Origin: Verticillium longisporum
Taxonomy: Eukaryota; Ascomycota; Sordariomycetes; Glomerellales; Plectosphaerellaceae
DNA length: 64,000 bases
Reading direction: 5' to 3'
Assembly (NCBI GenBank): GCA_019188255.1
Contig: JAETXT010000007.1
Span: 2,666,001 to 2,730,000 of the forward strand
This document shows, piece after piece, positions 1 through 11,526 of this stretch (the stretch's first letter is position 1; each line of letters opens with the position of its first letter). The position numbers and the translations under genes were made by a program. The notes under the pieces were generated by a model, which saw nothing but the letters and a program-made list of their open reading frames with translations, searched no databases and was not told where the DNA came from.

Positions 1-1053
1 TTCCGAATCATCTCATCAATGTACTTGTCAAAGTCCTCTCGCGCATCCGCTGCGCGTTTGGTGCATTCGAAGGGCAGGCGTCTTAGGACCCACGGCGGCG
101 CCAGCATCAGCCACATGATGTTCGACATGTTGCCCACAAGGCACTCCGAAAAGCTCGTAGTGTAGCCTTCCGGGACCTCCAGGCTCTCAAACTTGTGCCA
201 CTTGGGATCCGCATGTTTGGGCGAGGCCTGTCCCGGCCACAGTATGCGGAGGCCGAAGCCGACGAAGCCAATAACGCCCAGCGCGAAGCGGCACGTATCT
301 CGGTCGACGCTCTCGATGGTGCCTGTGTGCGGCGTGCCGTCTTCGTTCACGGTCCAGTAGCGGATCATGCTCTGGCTCTGCGCAACGGCCTCCTGGAAGA
401 TGAGAGCGACATTCTTCTCCGTAAAGGCCGGCGACGTGGCCTTCCTGTGCCGTCGCCATGCCGCTCCCTCGGTTGAAAGAAGGTTATCGCCGTATTGCCG
501 CAGAATGTCGTAGATCTCGAGAAGCTTGTGGAACTTGTCCCGCTGCTGGCTGACTTGATGGATCACCTCGGCGCTGTCGGTGATGATGAGGATCTGAAAG
601 GGCGAGACGAGAGCAAACGTTTCGCCGTGTTTCGCAAACGGATGGTGGTGGTACTTGATAGCCCAGTTATCCAGCATGATGCTGCCGCGCCGGGGATTAG
701 CACATGCACACGAGGTTCGGCGGCTGGGAGCTCAGGTTTGGAGCACGTACTCGATCCAGTTCTCCCACCATGCTCGCGGGAGGCGCTTGACGAGTGGTGC
801 CCATATCGGCGAGCTGAACTTGAAGACGAGCGAAAACGGCGAGAAGGCTGAGGTTCTCTTGTTAGCACATGTTCATCCTCCCTCGCCATCAGCCCGCTGC
901 GGGGGGGTGCAATAACTCACGCGCCAGAACCCATGGAAGCCCCGTCTTCTTGACCTCGTAGATGTTGCGTAGCAGTCCCGTGACGATGCGGATAGGCAGG
1001 TAGACAAGGTAGAGGCCCAGTGCCCACAGCAGTAACGTCGCCCAATTCTGCAT
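1..1053 (-). CDS. Cytochrome P450 monooxygenase, 3' end cut by window edge
   Basis: About 303 N-terminal residues are visible. Exons are 1053-921, 847-751 and 681-1, with introns 848-920 (GTGAGT...CTCAG) and 682-750 (GTACGT...GGCAG); joining them keeps one open frame. The protein starts with a hydrophobic ER anchor (MQNWATLLLWALGLYLVYLP), then a Pro-containing hinge. The C-helix motif WRRHRK, whose Trp and Arg contact the haem propionates, lies in exon 3, followed by KATSPAFTEKNVALIF, typical of fungal P450s. The I-helix, the ExxR motif and the haem-ligand Cys lie beyond the window. Such enzymes hydroxylate small lipophilic substrates at the ER membrane with a P450 reductase. The substrate cannot be read from this part, and no secondary-metabolite synthase is next to it. 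The family call is firm; the subfamily is unknown. Confidence 0.9.
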
Positions 1054-1649
1054 GGTTCTCCTGATTGTCTGGCAAGAGACGATGTGCTTGTGGTTTAAAG
1101 AGGCGATGCCCTGACAGATCCGATATTCCGTCTCTACTCCAGTCGAGGCAGAGGAACACGCAGTACGGAAGGGTATTTCTACCTCATCGAACACGGGCCT
1201 AGAATCAATTTATTTTCTACTCTTTCTGTGCTCCTTCAAACGAGTGATTCATCTGACGGCATTGTTCTCACCCGCTCGGGTTGGATTGTTCTCGACGTTG
1301 TACCCTGTATGCCCCAAGCTACCTAGGTAGCTTTGGAGGCTCTACATCGCAGTGCGGGAAAGCATCTCCACGGTGGGAGTTTGTCACTGCAGATAAAGAA
1401 TAGGAGGATTACGGGCAACTGCCCTGCCCAGCCCGTGTCTGAATCGTCCGTTTGTGAAGGACCGTGGTGTCATTAACGCCACATACGAGAACAATCAGAT
1501 CGAAGATATTGTTCCCCCAACCCCCGAAATTCTACTGGTCAGATAGCTTTCCACAATCGATAAAACGAGTGCAAAGACAAGTTCAATACCCAGCGCTCTA
1601 GTCCAAACATGAAATCGCCTCAAGGTTCGGCAAAGAAGATGTACCCGTT
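1054..1649. other. Intergenic, 5' flank of the P450
   Basis: No coding signal was found. It contains an 18-bp perfect palindrome at 1316-1333, listed separately. Confidence 0.6.
1316..1333. repeat. 18-bp perfect palindrome with CCTAGG core
   Basis: AAGCTACCTAGGTAGCTT is its own reverse complement. It belongs to the dispersed TACCTAGGTA family also seen near 33.6, 41.2, 52.0, 57.5 and 60.7 kb. It sits about 260 bp upstream of the P450 start codon. Confidence 0.7.
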
Positions 1650-2525
1650 CTATGCAAGCCAAAGATGAGGCTCCAGTCACTATCGCCTCTAAACGGCTTT
1701 TCACTCATCTTCCGACGGCAGCTCGCCCTCGTTCTTGCCATTGAGTCTCTCGACGGCGGCATAAGTGCGCTCCAGTTGCAGATCGTTCCGCGGGTTGGCG
1801 CCCACGAGCGTCGCATTGACTGTGGCCCCAACGTAAGTACGAGGTCCGGAGGTCAATTTTGACGTCCCCAAAACGGCGAAAGCTGGGCGCCGCATCGAGT
1901 ACAACGTCCGATATGGGGTTCAGAAAGTCTTTCTATTGTTCGGGTGAAGAGGGCCGGTCTCCTGCATACGCATTGGGTATAATGGTTCGCTGAGAGGTAA
2001 GGGAGGAAATGGATGGTGCAATCTCTGTAGGCTGCCAGCGTGTGCGGACCATAGAAAGTCGAGGCCCCCTCGTACCTTTGTATGCTGATGAGATCAGTAA
2101 AAGTATCGACCGCGTCTGCGAATGGGAAAAAAATCACAAACCTGTATTCCTCCTGGGTCGTGATGTAGTGGGTGTAGCTGTTCGCAGGTTGGCCAAGGAT
2201 CACCATCGGCTAAGGTCCTCGGCTCTTCCTTGAACAAGACTTCGGTAGCCCCCTTTACGGCCTCTTTCCACCGAAGCCCCGCCATTGTCGTCGCCTCACC
2301 TGGACGCAATGTGATGATGAATTGCCCTACCCTGAATGCTTATATATCGACGATATTGGGTGTCCACGCATAGGGTTTCGACACCTCTCCAACATCAAGA
2401 AGGATTGGGTTTGGATTTTGGCACATGACTTGTGATGTCTTACTTTCCTCAAATACTGCCAACGGTGGCGACCCGACGCCACGTTCTGTTGGCGGGGAAG
2501 CGGCGCATTTGATTTCAGGCTTCAA
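1650..2525 (-). pseudogene. Relic of a neutral/alkaline ceramidase gene
   Basis: On the minus strand, three frames carry consecutive pieces of the central and C-terminal part of neutral ceramidase, an N-acylsphingosine amidohydrolase. From 2430 to 2343 it reads PNPILLDVGEV...PYAWTPNIVDI. An in-frame TAA at 2342-2340 follows, where the family has Gln, and then FRVGQFIITLRPGEATTMAG. A frame change near 2230 leads to GQPANSYTHYITTQEEY. An intron-like gap (GTTTGTG...CATCAG) leads to QRYEGASTFYGPHTLAAY. After another frame change, VGANPRNDLQLERTYAAVERL is readable near 1800-1740, and DSDWSLIF near 1684-1660. The N-terminal half with the catalytic Ser is not found. The CAA-to-TAA change is a CpA-to-TpA transition, the RIP signature. 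Unlike the one-base breaks elsewhere in this window, there are several lesions and lost ends, so I call it a true pseudogene. Confidence 0.85.
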
Positions 2526-3257
2526 TCACAGCTAAGTATGCAACATCAAGGCGAAGTCTGTGCCGCGAAGCATCTCCAGACTGAACACATGTGATGTTTG
2601 CACCGCCAACGGTGGGTGGACAGCTGGGACGCACGGGGACAACGGCGAGACATGGGCATATATGTCTAAGTCCTAGAATCGGAAGCGGCAGGCGCCAATG
2701 ACGTCGACCACACCAGGCGTGCCTGCCCTAGCAAAACGGCCAGGCAGGAACGAACCTAACAGCAGTCATTCCCTGGAGATACTTGAGCCAGGCAAAAGAG
2801 AAGGAGTGATGGGTCAACATGGAACCGAGCGGTCACCGGAAAGACTTGATAAGATGATACGACCTCGACTTGTGTATAGACTGGCTAAAAACGAATGTGC
2901 TTCAATCAGGATAGATACAATGAATCCATATCCGACACCCGACATCCAACCTCTTGCCTTCTGTTCATCCATCTTTGAGCTTCATCATCTCATGCGCAAA
3001 CGACTGCTCGCTCCCCTCTTTTCCTCTCAGTCTTGTATCTTGTGGAAAAGTGATAAAGAAAAAAAAAAACTCCAAGCCTACAAACAACATGTAGAAAATA
3101 TAAGTATTAGTTGAAGAGAATGTCAATGATATGTCCCGGGCACCTATGTAGTCAAATTGACGCCGTCATCCCCCAATCTATTTATTCGCAGACTCGGATG
3201 CGGAGGCCCATCCCATGAGCGAGCGTGGGCTGGTGCTTGCATGTCTTGCCAGACCGC
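2526..3257. other. Intergenic
   Basis: No supported gene. A 138-codon open frame at 2698-3114 on the plus strand has no recognisable domain and ends in an A-rich tract; I treat it as chance. An A9 run lies at 3060-3068. Confidence 0.5.
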
Positions 3258-5073
3258 TTAGTAGTACTTGGGGTTCTCGGGGTCAGTGAGATCGTAGATG
3301 ACCGACGAGTGAGGGCGGGCACCACCACGGTCGCGGGTGAAGATGCTCTCAAAGTCGACGGTGCGGTTGAAGCTGAGGCTGCCATCGTAGTTGATGTCGA
3401 TCCAGTGAGCCTTGTAGTCACCGGGGGTGTTGACGATGGAGATGTCGCCGCCCTGGACGAAGTAGCCAGTGACGAGCAGGTTCTTCTTGTCGGGGCTGAT
3501 CTTGACATAGTGGGGGCCGATGATGGGCTGGGTCTCTTCGGGGTCATCAAGGCGCTTGACGTTGGTGAGGTCAGAAATGTCAAGAGCAGCGACGTGGTTG
3601 CCAAGAGTGATGGTGAAGTAGGCGAAGCGAGCGTCGTCAGAAATGTGAGAGTAGATGGCGAGAGAGTCGACAGCCTTGGGGCCGAGAGAGTAGAGAAGCT
3701 CGGCGACACCCTGGTTGCCGTTGGCGTCCTTGCGGAAGGGGTAGATGATCCAGACCTCACCAGGGCCGACGGCGCTGCGATGATTAGTTAGCATGATGCA
3801 GGACCGTCCAGAGCGCGAGGGGGTAGACTTACGTGGCAATGGCGGCGCTCTCCTCGTTGCCGGGGATGAACTTGACGTCCTGAATACCGGCGCCGTTGGG
3901 GATGGTGATGGTCGAGATGATGGTCCTGTCCTCGAGGTTCCAGAGCCTGAGAGTCGAAGCCTTCTGGATGCCGAGAGTGGGCTTGAGAATGCTGAGAGGC
4001 ACAACAAAGTCCGAAGTCAGGATGATCTTCTTCTCAAAGTCGATGCTGAGGCCGTGGGGTTGAACTGCTCGCCGAGAATGTTGAGGGTGCCCTGAACATC
4101 TTCGGGCCACTCGTGGATGATGTTACCAGCGGCGTCCGTCTCGACGAGGCGGCCGGGCGAGGTGCCGACGGCGCTACCCATGTAAGTGATGAAGAAGCCA
4201 CCCTCGGGCTTGGCGCGGATCTCGTCGACAATCGAGCTCAGCAGAGCGCGGTTGCTGTGCGAGAACTTGGGGTTGTAGGGATCCGACACATCAAAGTAGA
4301 AAGCAGTGTCCTGCGTCTTGAGGAGACTGAGGAGACCGCCACCGATGAGGGTCTTGCCGTCGGCAGAGGGACCCAGGTGGTGAGGGGAGTTGCCACTGCT
4401 AGGAACATCAGTGAGGGTGATGATCTCACCAAAGGTATCCTAGAAAAGTCATGTCAGCAGGGTGATTCGATCATTCGCAGATTGTTGTGGAGATGGAAGA
4501 GAAACTCACATCATCAAGACTCATGGTGATGAGGAAATCCTTGTGCTTGTTGTCACCCGCACCGGTCCAGAAGTAACCGATCTTCTTGGGCTTGATGTTG
4601 GAGCCAGTGAAAGGCGGGCTATCAAGGGGAGGAGTCGGAAGCTGCAGAACCGGCAGAGGAATGGCATTGTCGGCCAGGGGCTCCGTGACACCGGGGATGG
4701 CGGGGATCAGAGGAGGCAGGCTGATCTGGCGCTTGGGAAGGACGCTGCCCAGAGGGTTGGCACCACCGACAGGGTTGACACCACCGAGAGGGCTGGCACC
4801 GGCGAGAGGAAGACCACCGCCACCAAGAGGAAGGCCAGCGCCGCCGACGACCGGGAGGTCGGGGATCGGGAGTCCTTTGAGACCCGGAACGGGAAGGTCA
4901 CGGGGAGAGGCCTTGGGACCACCGAGGAGCTCTCCAACCTTTGCAAGGCCGGGAACAACCAGGAGATCAGGAAGCGGCGACTGTCGCTTCTCAGCACCGG
5001 GGCTGTTGACAGGGCTGGCTGAGGCGGCTAGGAGATAGCCAGCCAAAGCGGCGAGGGCGGTCTTGGAAATCAT
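3258..5073 (-). CDS. Secreted selenium-binding protein (SBP56/methanethiol-oxidase-like) family protein, one apparent frameshift
   Basis: Exons are 5073-4510, 4439-3833 and 3774-3258 (introns 4440-4509 and 3775-3832, branch point GCTAAC). About 562 residues result if one base is restored. A signal peptide (MISKTALAALAGYLLAASAS) is followed by a Pro/Gly/Leu-rich linker of about 110 residues with LPLGG-type repeats, then a beta-propeller. The propeller parallels SBP56 block by block: SPHHLGPS, FYFDVSDPYNPKF, PHGLSIDFEKKIILTSDF, STLRLWNLEDRTI, AALDISDLTNVKRL, and a C-terminal SSVIYDLTDPENPKYY. SBP56 enzymes oxidise methanethiol in a copper-dependent way. The CSSC segment of animal members is not visible here, so activity is uncertain. 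The frame breaks at the G4 run 4056-4059 (AAC CCC CAC expected, one C missing). The linker and secretion signal are unusual for the family. Confidence 0.8.
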
Positions 5074-7227
5074 GTTGAAGGATGCTCAGGAATGAAGGTC
5101 GATGACGAGGATGAGGATGAGGGTGAATGAGTGACTGAGTTGTGAGATGAAGAACAAAATCGATTCTGGTCGAGATAATCGTGCGGTCTTATAGATCTTT
5201 GATCTCAGGCAAACCGCCGTTGCAGTACCCAGATGCCTTCGACTCAGAGACTTCTTTTGCTGATCCATTAGTGTGAATGGCATCATCCTCAACTCCATGC
5301 TCACCATATCGTGTCTTTCGCAGGTCACGCCTCCCTGATTCACCATCTCGACTGGCCATGGAGCCGTTCGACGACCTGAATGGCAGTATCAAAAGCTCTA
5401 GCCGGCCGGCGGTGATCGAGTCGGCGACCTCGCCCCATGACGCCGGGACTAACAGCGCCGAAGATCCCCCAGATGTCGCCATAGTGTGGAAATGACGATG
5501 AACACTGGCCCTTTACAGCTCAATGAGGTTAACGGCAACCCGCCAAGTCGATTTGAAGTTCCGAATAGGGGTGTCCATCGTGAGGCTGACCCAAGGCTGG
5601 GCGCCTAAATGGATGTGATCGGCATCGGACTGGAGAAGATCCTATGCGAGCTGTCGATAGTCAGACATTATGCTGCAGTAGCAAAGGGATCAGACATGTC
5701 GAGCCACCTCTGTTTGTCTGTCGCCGGCAGAGTCAAGTGCCGGCGGGGACGAACACAGGCCCAAGAGCGGCAGGGGCGGCCAGATCATGGGGGTCCGTCT
5801 GCTGCTTATTCCATTTGGGACGAATCAGGAGAGTGATGACAACCGTTGACCTCACGGAGGGGTCAAGTGCCGGGAGGTCAAGTGCGTGAAGGATGCTCAT
5901 AGCGTTGCTCATCGCCAGCATTAGTCTTTCATGGCGTCGTGACTGTTCCACTGGCCCCACGGCCCAACGTACGTGAAATGCACGTCAGGGCAGAGGCTAT
6001 CACAAATCTTGCGCTCTACCGGTGTGATCAACCCTCGCCGTGGCCGGTAAAGGACTGGATGTTGGGAAGACAAACAGTCATGGGACTGAGAAACCTCCCA
6101 CGTTGATCCACGGCGAAACCCCTATTCGACGACGATCTGCCTGTCAGTCCACGTTCTGGTCAGCTCAGGTCATGCTCTCAAATGCTGTGTGTTGGCTCAT
6201 TTCGTTGAGACAAGCGCTCATGCGCCATGCTCAAAATCCCATGATGCCATCAGGACGTAATCCCCATGAGTGCGGTTCGAAGAAGCAACTGGCAGTGCCC
6301 CTGACTGTTCCTGAAATAAGACTCAGACAGCAGAGAGGTTAAATTCAGAGGCCAATCAGATGAAACGAAAAACGAACAGTCATCCGGTGTCATGGGAATG
6401 GTCATGGAACATGCCGATGCCCCTCTCCCCTGTCCACTCTCTGGGGTGTAAGTTGCGGTGCGAGATCCTGCGCACCCAACACCAGCATGAGGTGTCATCA
6501 CCACTGAGATCAATGCGCACGACGCCACAATCCATTCAATTGCCGTGCCAAGAGTAAACGGCTTGCAGATATTCCCGGCTGGGCGACCTGAAAGTTTGCC
6601 CTGCTGTCGATGTCAAGGGTACATGTAGATGCGCATGGTGAAATCTTGCAAAGATCGGCCGGCACAGCACGGCACGGACGAGCTAAACCCCACGCGCCAC
6701 GATGTCGTTATTTTCGGGCCCGATGTCGAATGCGGCCCCGGCGTCCTCCAGGCCTTTTTGAACCGCAAAATCACAACAGCCACCCGATTCGGGCTGCATA
6801 CTTGCTTTTTGAATAAGTCATCTCAATAAGCCCCAGGGTCTGCGTCAACGTTCGCTGTGAGACAGCATAATCAATAGTTGGTTTGGTGTTACAATACGGC
6901 CGACAGGCTGTGATGTCGCCATCGTCCGCCAGTCAGACCAGCAGCTGGATGGGCGATCGTCATATGCCTCAACGCCGTCTTGTTGCTCTTGGTTGGGAGT
7001 GACGTTGGGCGTGGTGGTGACGGCTCGACTGAGTTTATTCGGCGACTGCGCATGGCGACATTGAGCCTTTCGCGGTGTAAGTCATGATGATCGATTGCGT
7101 CTGCTCGAGTGACACACATCATGCTATAAAGACATTGCCTTGACCGCCCCGCAAGGGAGAGAAGCCTCCTGTTCGTCAGGCCATTCCTTCCTGCAGATAT
7201 TGCCCACGCTTTCGTTTCCCGCCCATC
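5074..7227. other. Intergenic region between the SBP-like gene and oxalate decarboxylase
   Basis: This is the shared 5' flank of two divergent genes. Short frames here have no family signal and no splice-consistent extension. No repeat or RNA gene was recognised. The last 100 bases before 7228 (TATAAAG at 7125-7131, then CT-rich) look like the oxalate decarboxylase core promoter. Confidence 0.5.
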
Positions 7228-8804
7228 ATGAAGCTGTCTACTTCCCTCGTTGGCCTTCTCGGCCTCTGCGCCGGTGTCAGTGCCGTTCCGCAGAACGTCA
7301 AGCGCAGTGACGATGGTGCCCAGTTCGACGTTGGCCAGCCCATCTCTGCCGATGGCAAAGGAGGCCCTATTCTTGGTGAGCACATCCGCACCGGTGCCCT
7401 GTCTCGCCCCTTCGTTGCCGACTGACAGCCAGAGTAGGAGGTACGAACAACCAGGTTGACATTGATAACCCAAGCAACCTTGGCCAGGAGTCTACCGACG
7501 CCGGCACGGTTCCCAACCTGAAGTGGAGGTTCTCCGACTCCAAGACCAAGCTCCTCAAGGGTGGTTGGGTCCGTACTCAGGTCATCCAAGACCTCCCGCA
7601 GAGCCACGACATTGCGGCGGCCCAGCAGCACCTTGAGAAGGGCGCCATCCGCGAGCTTCACTGGCACCGTGTCGTAAGTCTTCCCGAAGTGGCCCCTCTT
7701 CCCCGCCATCCCAACGCTGATGTCTTTTGCAGGCCGAGTGGGGTTTCGTCTACAACGGCTCCGTTCTCGTTTCTGCCGTCGACGAGAATGGCAAGTTTGT
7801 CAACGAGAAGCTCGAGTACGGCGACATCTGGTACTTCCCCAAGGGCGCCGCCCACACCGTCCAGGGTCTCGACGACCACAACGAGTTCCTTCTCGTCTTT
7901 GACGAGGCTGATTTCGAGAAAGTCGGGTACGTCTCATCTGGCGCCGACCCCAAAAGCAGGGCGAGACCAGTATTAACATTGTGGCAGAACAACCTTCAAC
8001 ATTGTCGACTGGCTGAACCACACCCCCCGCGACATCATCGCCAAGAACTTTGGTGTCGACCCCAAGGTCTTTGACGAACTCCCTGAGAAGCACCCCTACA
8101 TCAACCCCGCCGACGTGGCCACCAAGAACGTCACCGGCACGGGCCCCGAGGACTACCTCTCGGGCAACAGCTCCTTCATCTACCGCACCTTCCAGCACCC
8201 CTCGGAGTCTGTGCCCGGCAACGGCGGCGAGTTCTGGAAGATCGACTCGACCAACTTCCCCGCCAGCGAGACCATTGCCGCCACCTTTGTGACTCTCAAG
8301 CCCGGCGGCCTGCGCGAGCTCCACTGGCACCCCAACGTATGACAGCATCCACCATCCCCCGTGTCTGACGGGACCACGTTGGCTGACAGACAACACACGT
8401 AGGCTGAGGAGTGGCTGTACTTCCACAAGGGCACCGCTCGTGCCACCGTCTTCATTGGCAACGGCAACGCCCGCACCTTTGACTTCAGCTCTGGTGACAC
8501 GGCTGCCTTCCCCGACAACTCTGGGTGCGTTGTGCCTCTCCCCGTCGCGGCTGTCGCACGGTCCGCTGGTTATGAACGAAAGAAAGAAATAAAAAGCTAA
8601 CAGAAAACCAGCCACTACATCGAGAACACGTCCGAGACGGAAGACCTGGTCTGGATCGAGATCTATAAATCGGACCGCGTCGCCGATATTCCCCTGACGC
8701 AGTGGCTCGCCCTGACACCCCCCGAGGTGGCTGCGCAGACGCTCAAGGTGCCCGTCGAGTTCATCGAGTCTCTCAAGAAGGAGAAGCAGCTCCTCATCGA
8801 GTAA
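7228..8804 (+). CDS. Bicupin oxalate decarboxylase, secreted
   Basis: Six exons (7228-7375, 7438-7673, 7733-7926, 7988-8336, 8403-8524, 8612-8804) encode 413 residues in one frame, normal for fungal oxalate decarboxylase. The enzyme splits oxalate to formate and CO2 using Mn and lowers external oxalate. A signal peptide (MKLSTSLVGLLGLCAGVSAV) ends before a KR site. The first cupin carries ELHWHRVAE (H124, H126, E130) and a fourth ligand in AAHTVQ (H169). The second carries ELHWHPNAEE (H305, H307, E311) and H351 in GHYIEN. Both Mn sites are therefore complete. N-glycosylation sequons (NGS, NHT, NVT, NSS, NTS) fit secretion. The family also contains oxalate oxidases; the paired domains and the C-terminal helix favour decarboxylase. 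The gene runs toward glutamine synthetase with a 788-bp gap. Confidence 0.95.
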
Positions 8805-9373
8805 AATGGCGCCCAACGGAGGGAAGAAGGTTGGAACATCCCTGGCCAGACTCCTAGCGGTGTGTACACAGCCCTCCTGCAGGCGCCATCGTTACGCCTA
8901 GGCCGCCTGGCTCCTGTACGTTTGATCGTCTCCCATCATCGTGTCCCGGTGCCGTTGCGAATCGGGCTCATGAGTTGTTATTGTGTAATATCTAATATAT
9001 GAGGACCTATTTTGCTGTCCAACCTCTTGGTTGATGCCTCGTCGTCTGTGTGTGTTAAGGTGTATGGTGAAGTAGATATTTCGTTCGAGAAAACGGTACC
9101 TTTAACTTCTTCTGTGGTTGAGCGTAAGATGTGTCGGTAGTCGAGGTCGATGAAGGTGAAGTTGATCATGGCCTCGATCCGTCTCGTTCCTGCCTATCAG
9201 GGAAACGAGGCAGGTGCTCACGTGACATGTATCAATGCGGAGAATGCGGAGGTAGTGCGGGGTCGAGCGCGATCGATGAGCCCCACCAGGTTTGACGCAC
9301 ACACGGGCTGTCGGCAGTCACCCCACGCTCATCCTTCACAGCAAAATTCACGTCTGCTCTCACCACATGCCCA

Positions 9374-9408
<35 letters not shown>

Positions 9409-9592
9409 CTCATGCATGAAAGCCAAGACATGTTCCTTGAAAATGCTTCAATTCTCATGACCCAATTCATGAGTGACCAAGACCGAAATCTATATGTAAC
9501 ACGCTGCAAGCAAGTAACCCGCATCGCAATCTCTTTTGCCATGCTCCCATAGTAACCGTTGGGTATCCCATTCACACCGACCCTTCGCATCT
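8805..9592. other. Convergent 3' flank between oxalate decarboxylase and glutamine synthetase
   Basis: No gene is seen. It holds the 3' UTRs of two facing genes and a CA microsatellite at 9375-9405. Confidence 0.6.
9375..9405. repeat. CA dinucleotide microsatellite
   Basis: About 15 uninterrupted CA units lie in the convergent intergenic region, likely within a 3' UTR or just beyond it. Confidence 0.95.
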
Positions 9593-11526
9593 TTAGTTGA
9601 CGGAGCCGTAAATGGTCTCCATCATGATGCCCGTAATCCTGTAGGGGTCGGCGTTGGACGCCGGCCTCCTGTCCTCGAAGTAGCCGAAGCCCTTGGCGGC
9701 ACATCTGGGGGACGAGTTAGCGCTGTGGTCATGAGGAATGGAGGATGAGGGGGTGGGTGATGACATACTCCCTGGGAATGCGGATGGAGGCGCCACGAGT
9801 GGCGACACCATAGGAGAACTGGTCGATGGAGCCAGTCTCGTGCCTGCCGGTCAGGCGCTTCTCGTTGCCCTCACCGTAGACGGCAATGTGCTCGAGGTGA
9901 CGGCCCTCAAGCTTCTTGATGGCGGCCTCAATGTGCTTCATGCCGCCCTCAACACGCATCTCCTTGCTGGAGAAGTTGCTGTGCAGACCGGCACCGTTCC
10001 AGTCACCGGGGATGGGCTTGGGCTCGACCGAGACCTTGGCGCCAAACTCCTCGGCAATGCGGGCGAGGAGGAAACGAGCGAGCCAGAGCTGGTCACCCAT
10101 CTCAATGCCGTTGCAAGGACCGACCTGGAACTCCCACTGGGCGGGCATGACCTCGGCGTTGGTGCCCGAGATCTTGACGCCGGCGTAGAGGCAGGCCTTG
10201 TAGTGGGCGTCGACAATGTCGCGCTGAACGACCTTGCCGGCACCAACACCGCAGTAGTAGGGGCCCTGGGGAGCGGGGAAACCGTTCGAGGGCCAGCCGA
10301 AGGGACGGTTGCTGAGGTCGAGGAGGGTGTACTCCTGCTCGAGACCGAACCAGGGCTCGTGTTCGGCGTGAGCCTCCATCAGCTTGGCGCACTCATGGCG
10401 GTAGTTGAACTTGTTGGGAGTGCCGTCGGCGTTCCAGCACTCGGCCAGGACGAGGATGTTGGGGGAGCCACGGAAGGGGTCGGCGAAGACGGCAACGGGC
10501 TTCAGGTAAACGTCCGAGTTGTCGCCGGGCGCCTGGCCTGTGGAAGAGCCGTCGAAGTTCCAGGTGGGAAGATCGTCAACAGCGTACTCCTTCTCGGCAA
10601 GTGTCTGAAGTCTTGATTAGCGCCAAGGTTCGTCACGGGTATGATGATGAAGACGCATCGTGTGACGAGAGGGGCAAAAGGGCATGAGATGCAATGTCGT
10701 CAATCCATCGATCGCGGCCAGCTTGGCGTTCCGATCTGACATCATCCCCCCCACGGCCGAGGCAACTGAAGGAGCCGACTCGAAAAGTGTGTGGTTCGTT
10801 GAGGTCGCTGGAGTAACCCCTCCAGCCGGCGGCGGATCCAGCGCCCTGCTTCGCCCGGCCACGGGGGGACCGTCATTGGGTCGGTGGACGCCTAGAGAGG
10901 CTTTGGTTCCTGATGTGGAGTCTTTCTTCGCCTCTGGCTTCAGAGGGTTGTAGGGGAGTGGTAGAGGGGGAGGGGGAGGAGGGGCACCCTAAGACGACTC
11001 ATGCGACGCCCCACACACTCTTGCACTCCGCCGCCACAGCCAGAAGCAGAGCCGGACCAGGCGAGGCCCAGGGGCCCAGAAGCCCCAGAAGCCCCGAACC
11101 GACCGCTTGCAGCCGGGCCGCCGTGCCCCCGAGTTTTCGCTCCTGTGCCAATGCGCTTTTCGGCGCTGCAACAGACGCATCAACTCGGACAGGGAGAGAG
11201 ATGCATGTGCAATGAATACATCCAGGCGTGTGTTTTGTGTGCAAGTTTCGTTCATGTGTATAGATCGGGGCGTGGAAGGAAGTGTCGACTCACCCTCGCC
11301 TTGGAACGGGTCTCGCCATCAGCGTCGATCCAGATGTACTCGGCAATGATGGAACCCTTCTGGTCGAGCCTGAGATACTTCATCAGGTTGTCCGTCCTTG
11401 AAATCTGAGCTTCGGCCTGTAGGTAGAAAAAAGAATCAGCATGCTGTTCAACATGGTAGGGTGCCCGTCGAGGAGGCGCCCCTGAAAGAGCCGTCATGTC
11501 GTGGGGCAGCAGCAAGAACTCACCAT
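9593..11526 (-). CDS. glnA: Glutamine synthetase (type II, cytosolic)
   Basis: Exons are 11526-11524 (ATG only), 11416-11294, 10604-9769 and 9704-9593, giving 357 residues, the usual fungal length. It condenses ammonium with glutamate using ATP, the main entry of nitrogen into amino acids, and works as an oligomer in the cytosol. Visible signatures are [16 protein letters not shown] (the substrate-binding N-domain loop), [11 protein letters not shown] (metal-binding Glu residues), [14 protein letters not shown], and [20 protein letters not shown] with the catalytic Arg. The first intron (11417-11523) starts directly after ATG. The second (10605-11293) is 689 bp, far longer than others in the window, yet has clean ends (GTGAGT and CTAATCAAGACTTCAG). 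The last intron is 9705-9768. A GATAAG box lies 169 bp upstream of the start. Confidence 0.96.

Noticed and set aside
2698..3114. 138-codon plus-strand frame beside the ceramidase relic
   Set aside because: No homology recognised and it runs through an A-rich tract; not a further piece of the relic.
7228..8804. Reading the bicupin as an oxalate oxidase or seed-storage cupin
   Set aside because: Two full Mn sites, fungal six-exon layout and signal peptide fit oxalate decarboxylase better.
10111..10616. Open frame of 292 codons (9738-10616) antisense to glutamine synthetase
   Set aside because: Covers only the large exon and breaks at its introns; composition typical of a shadow.
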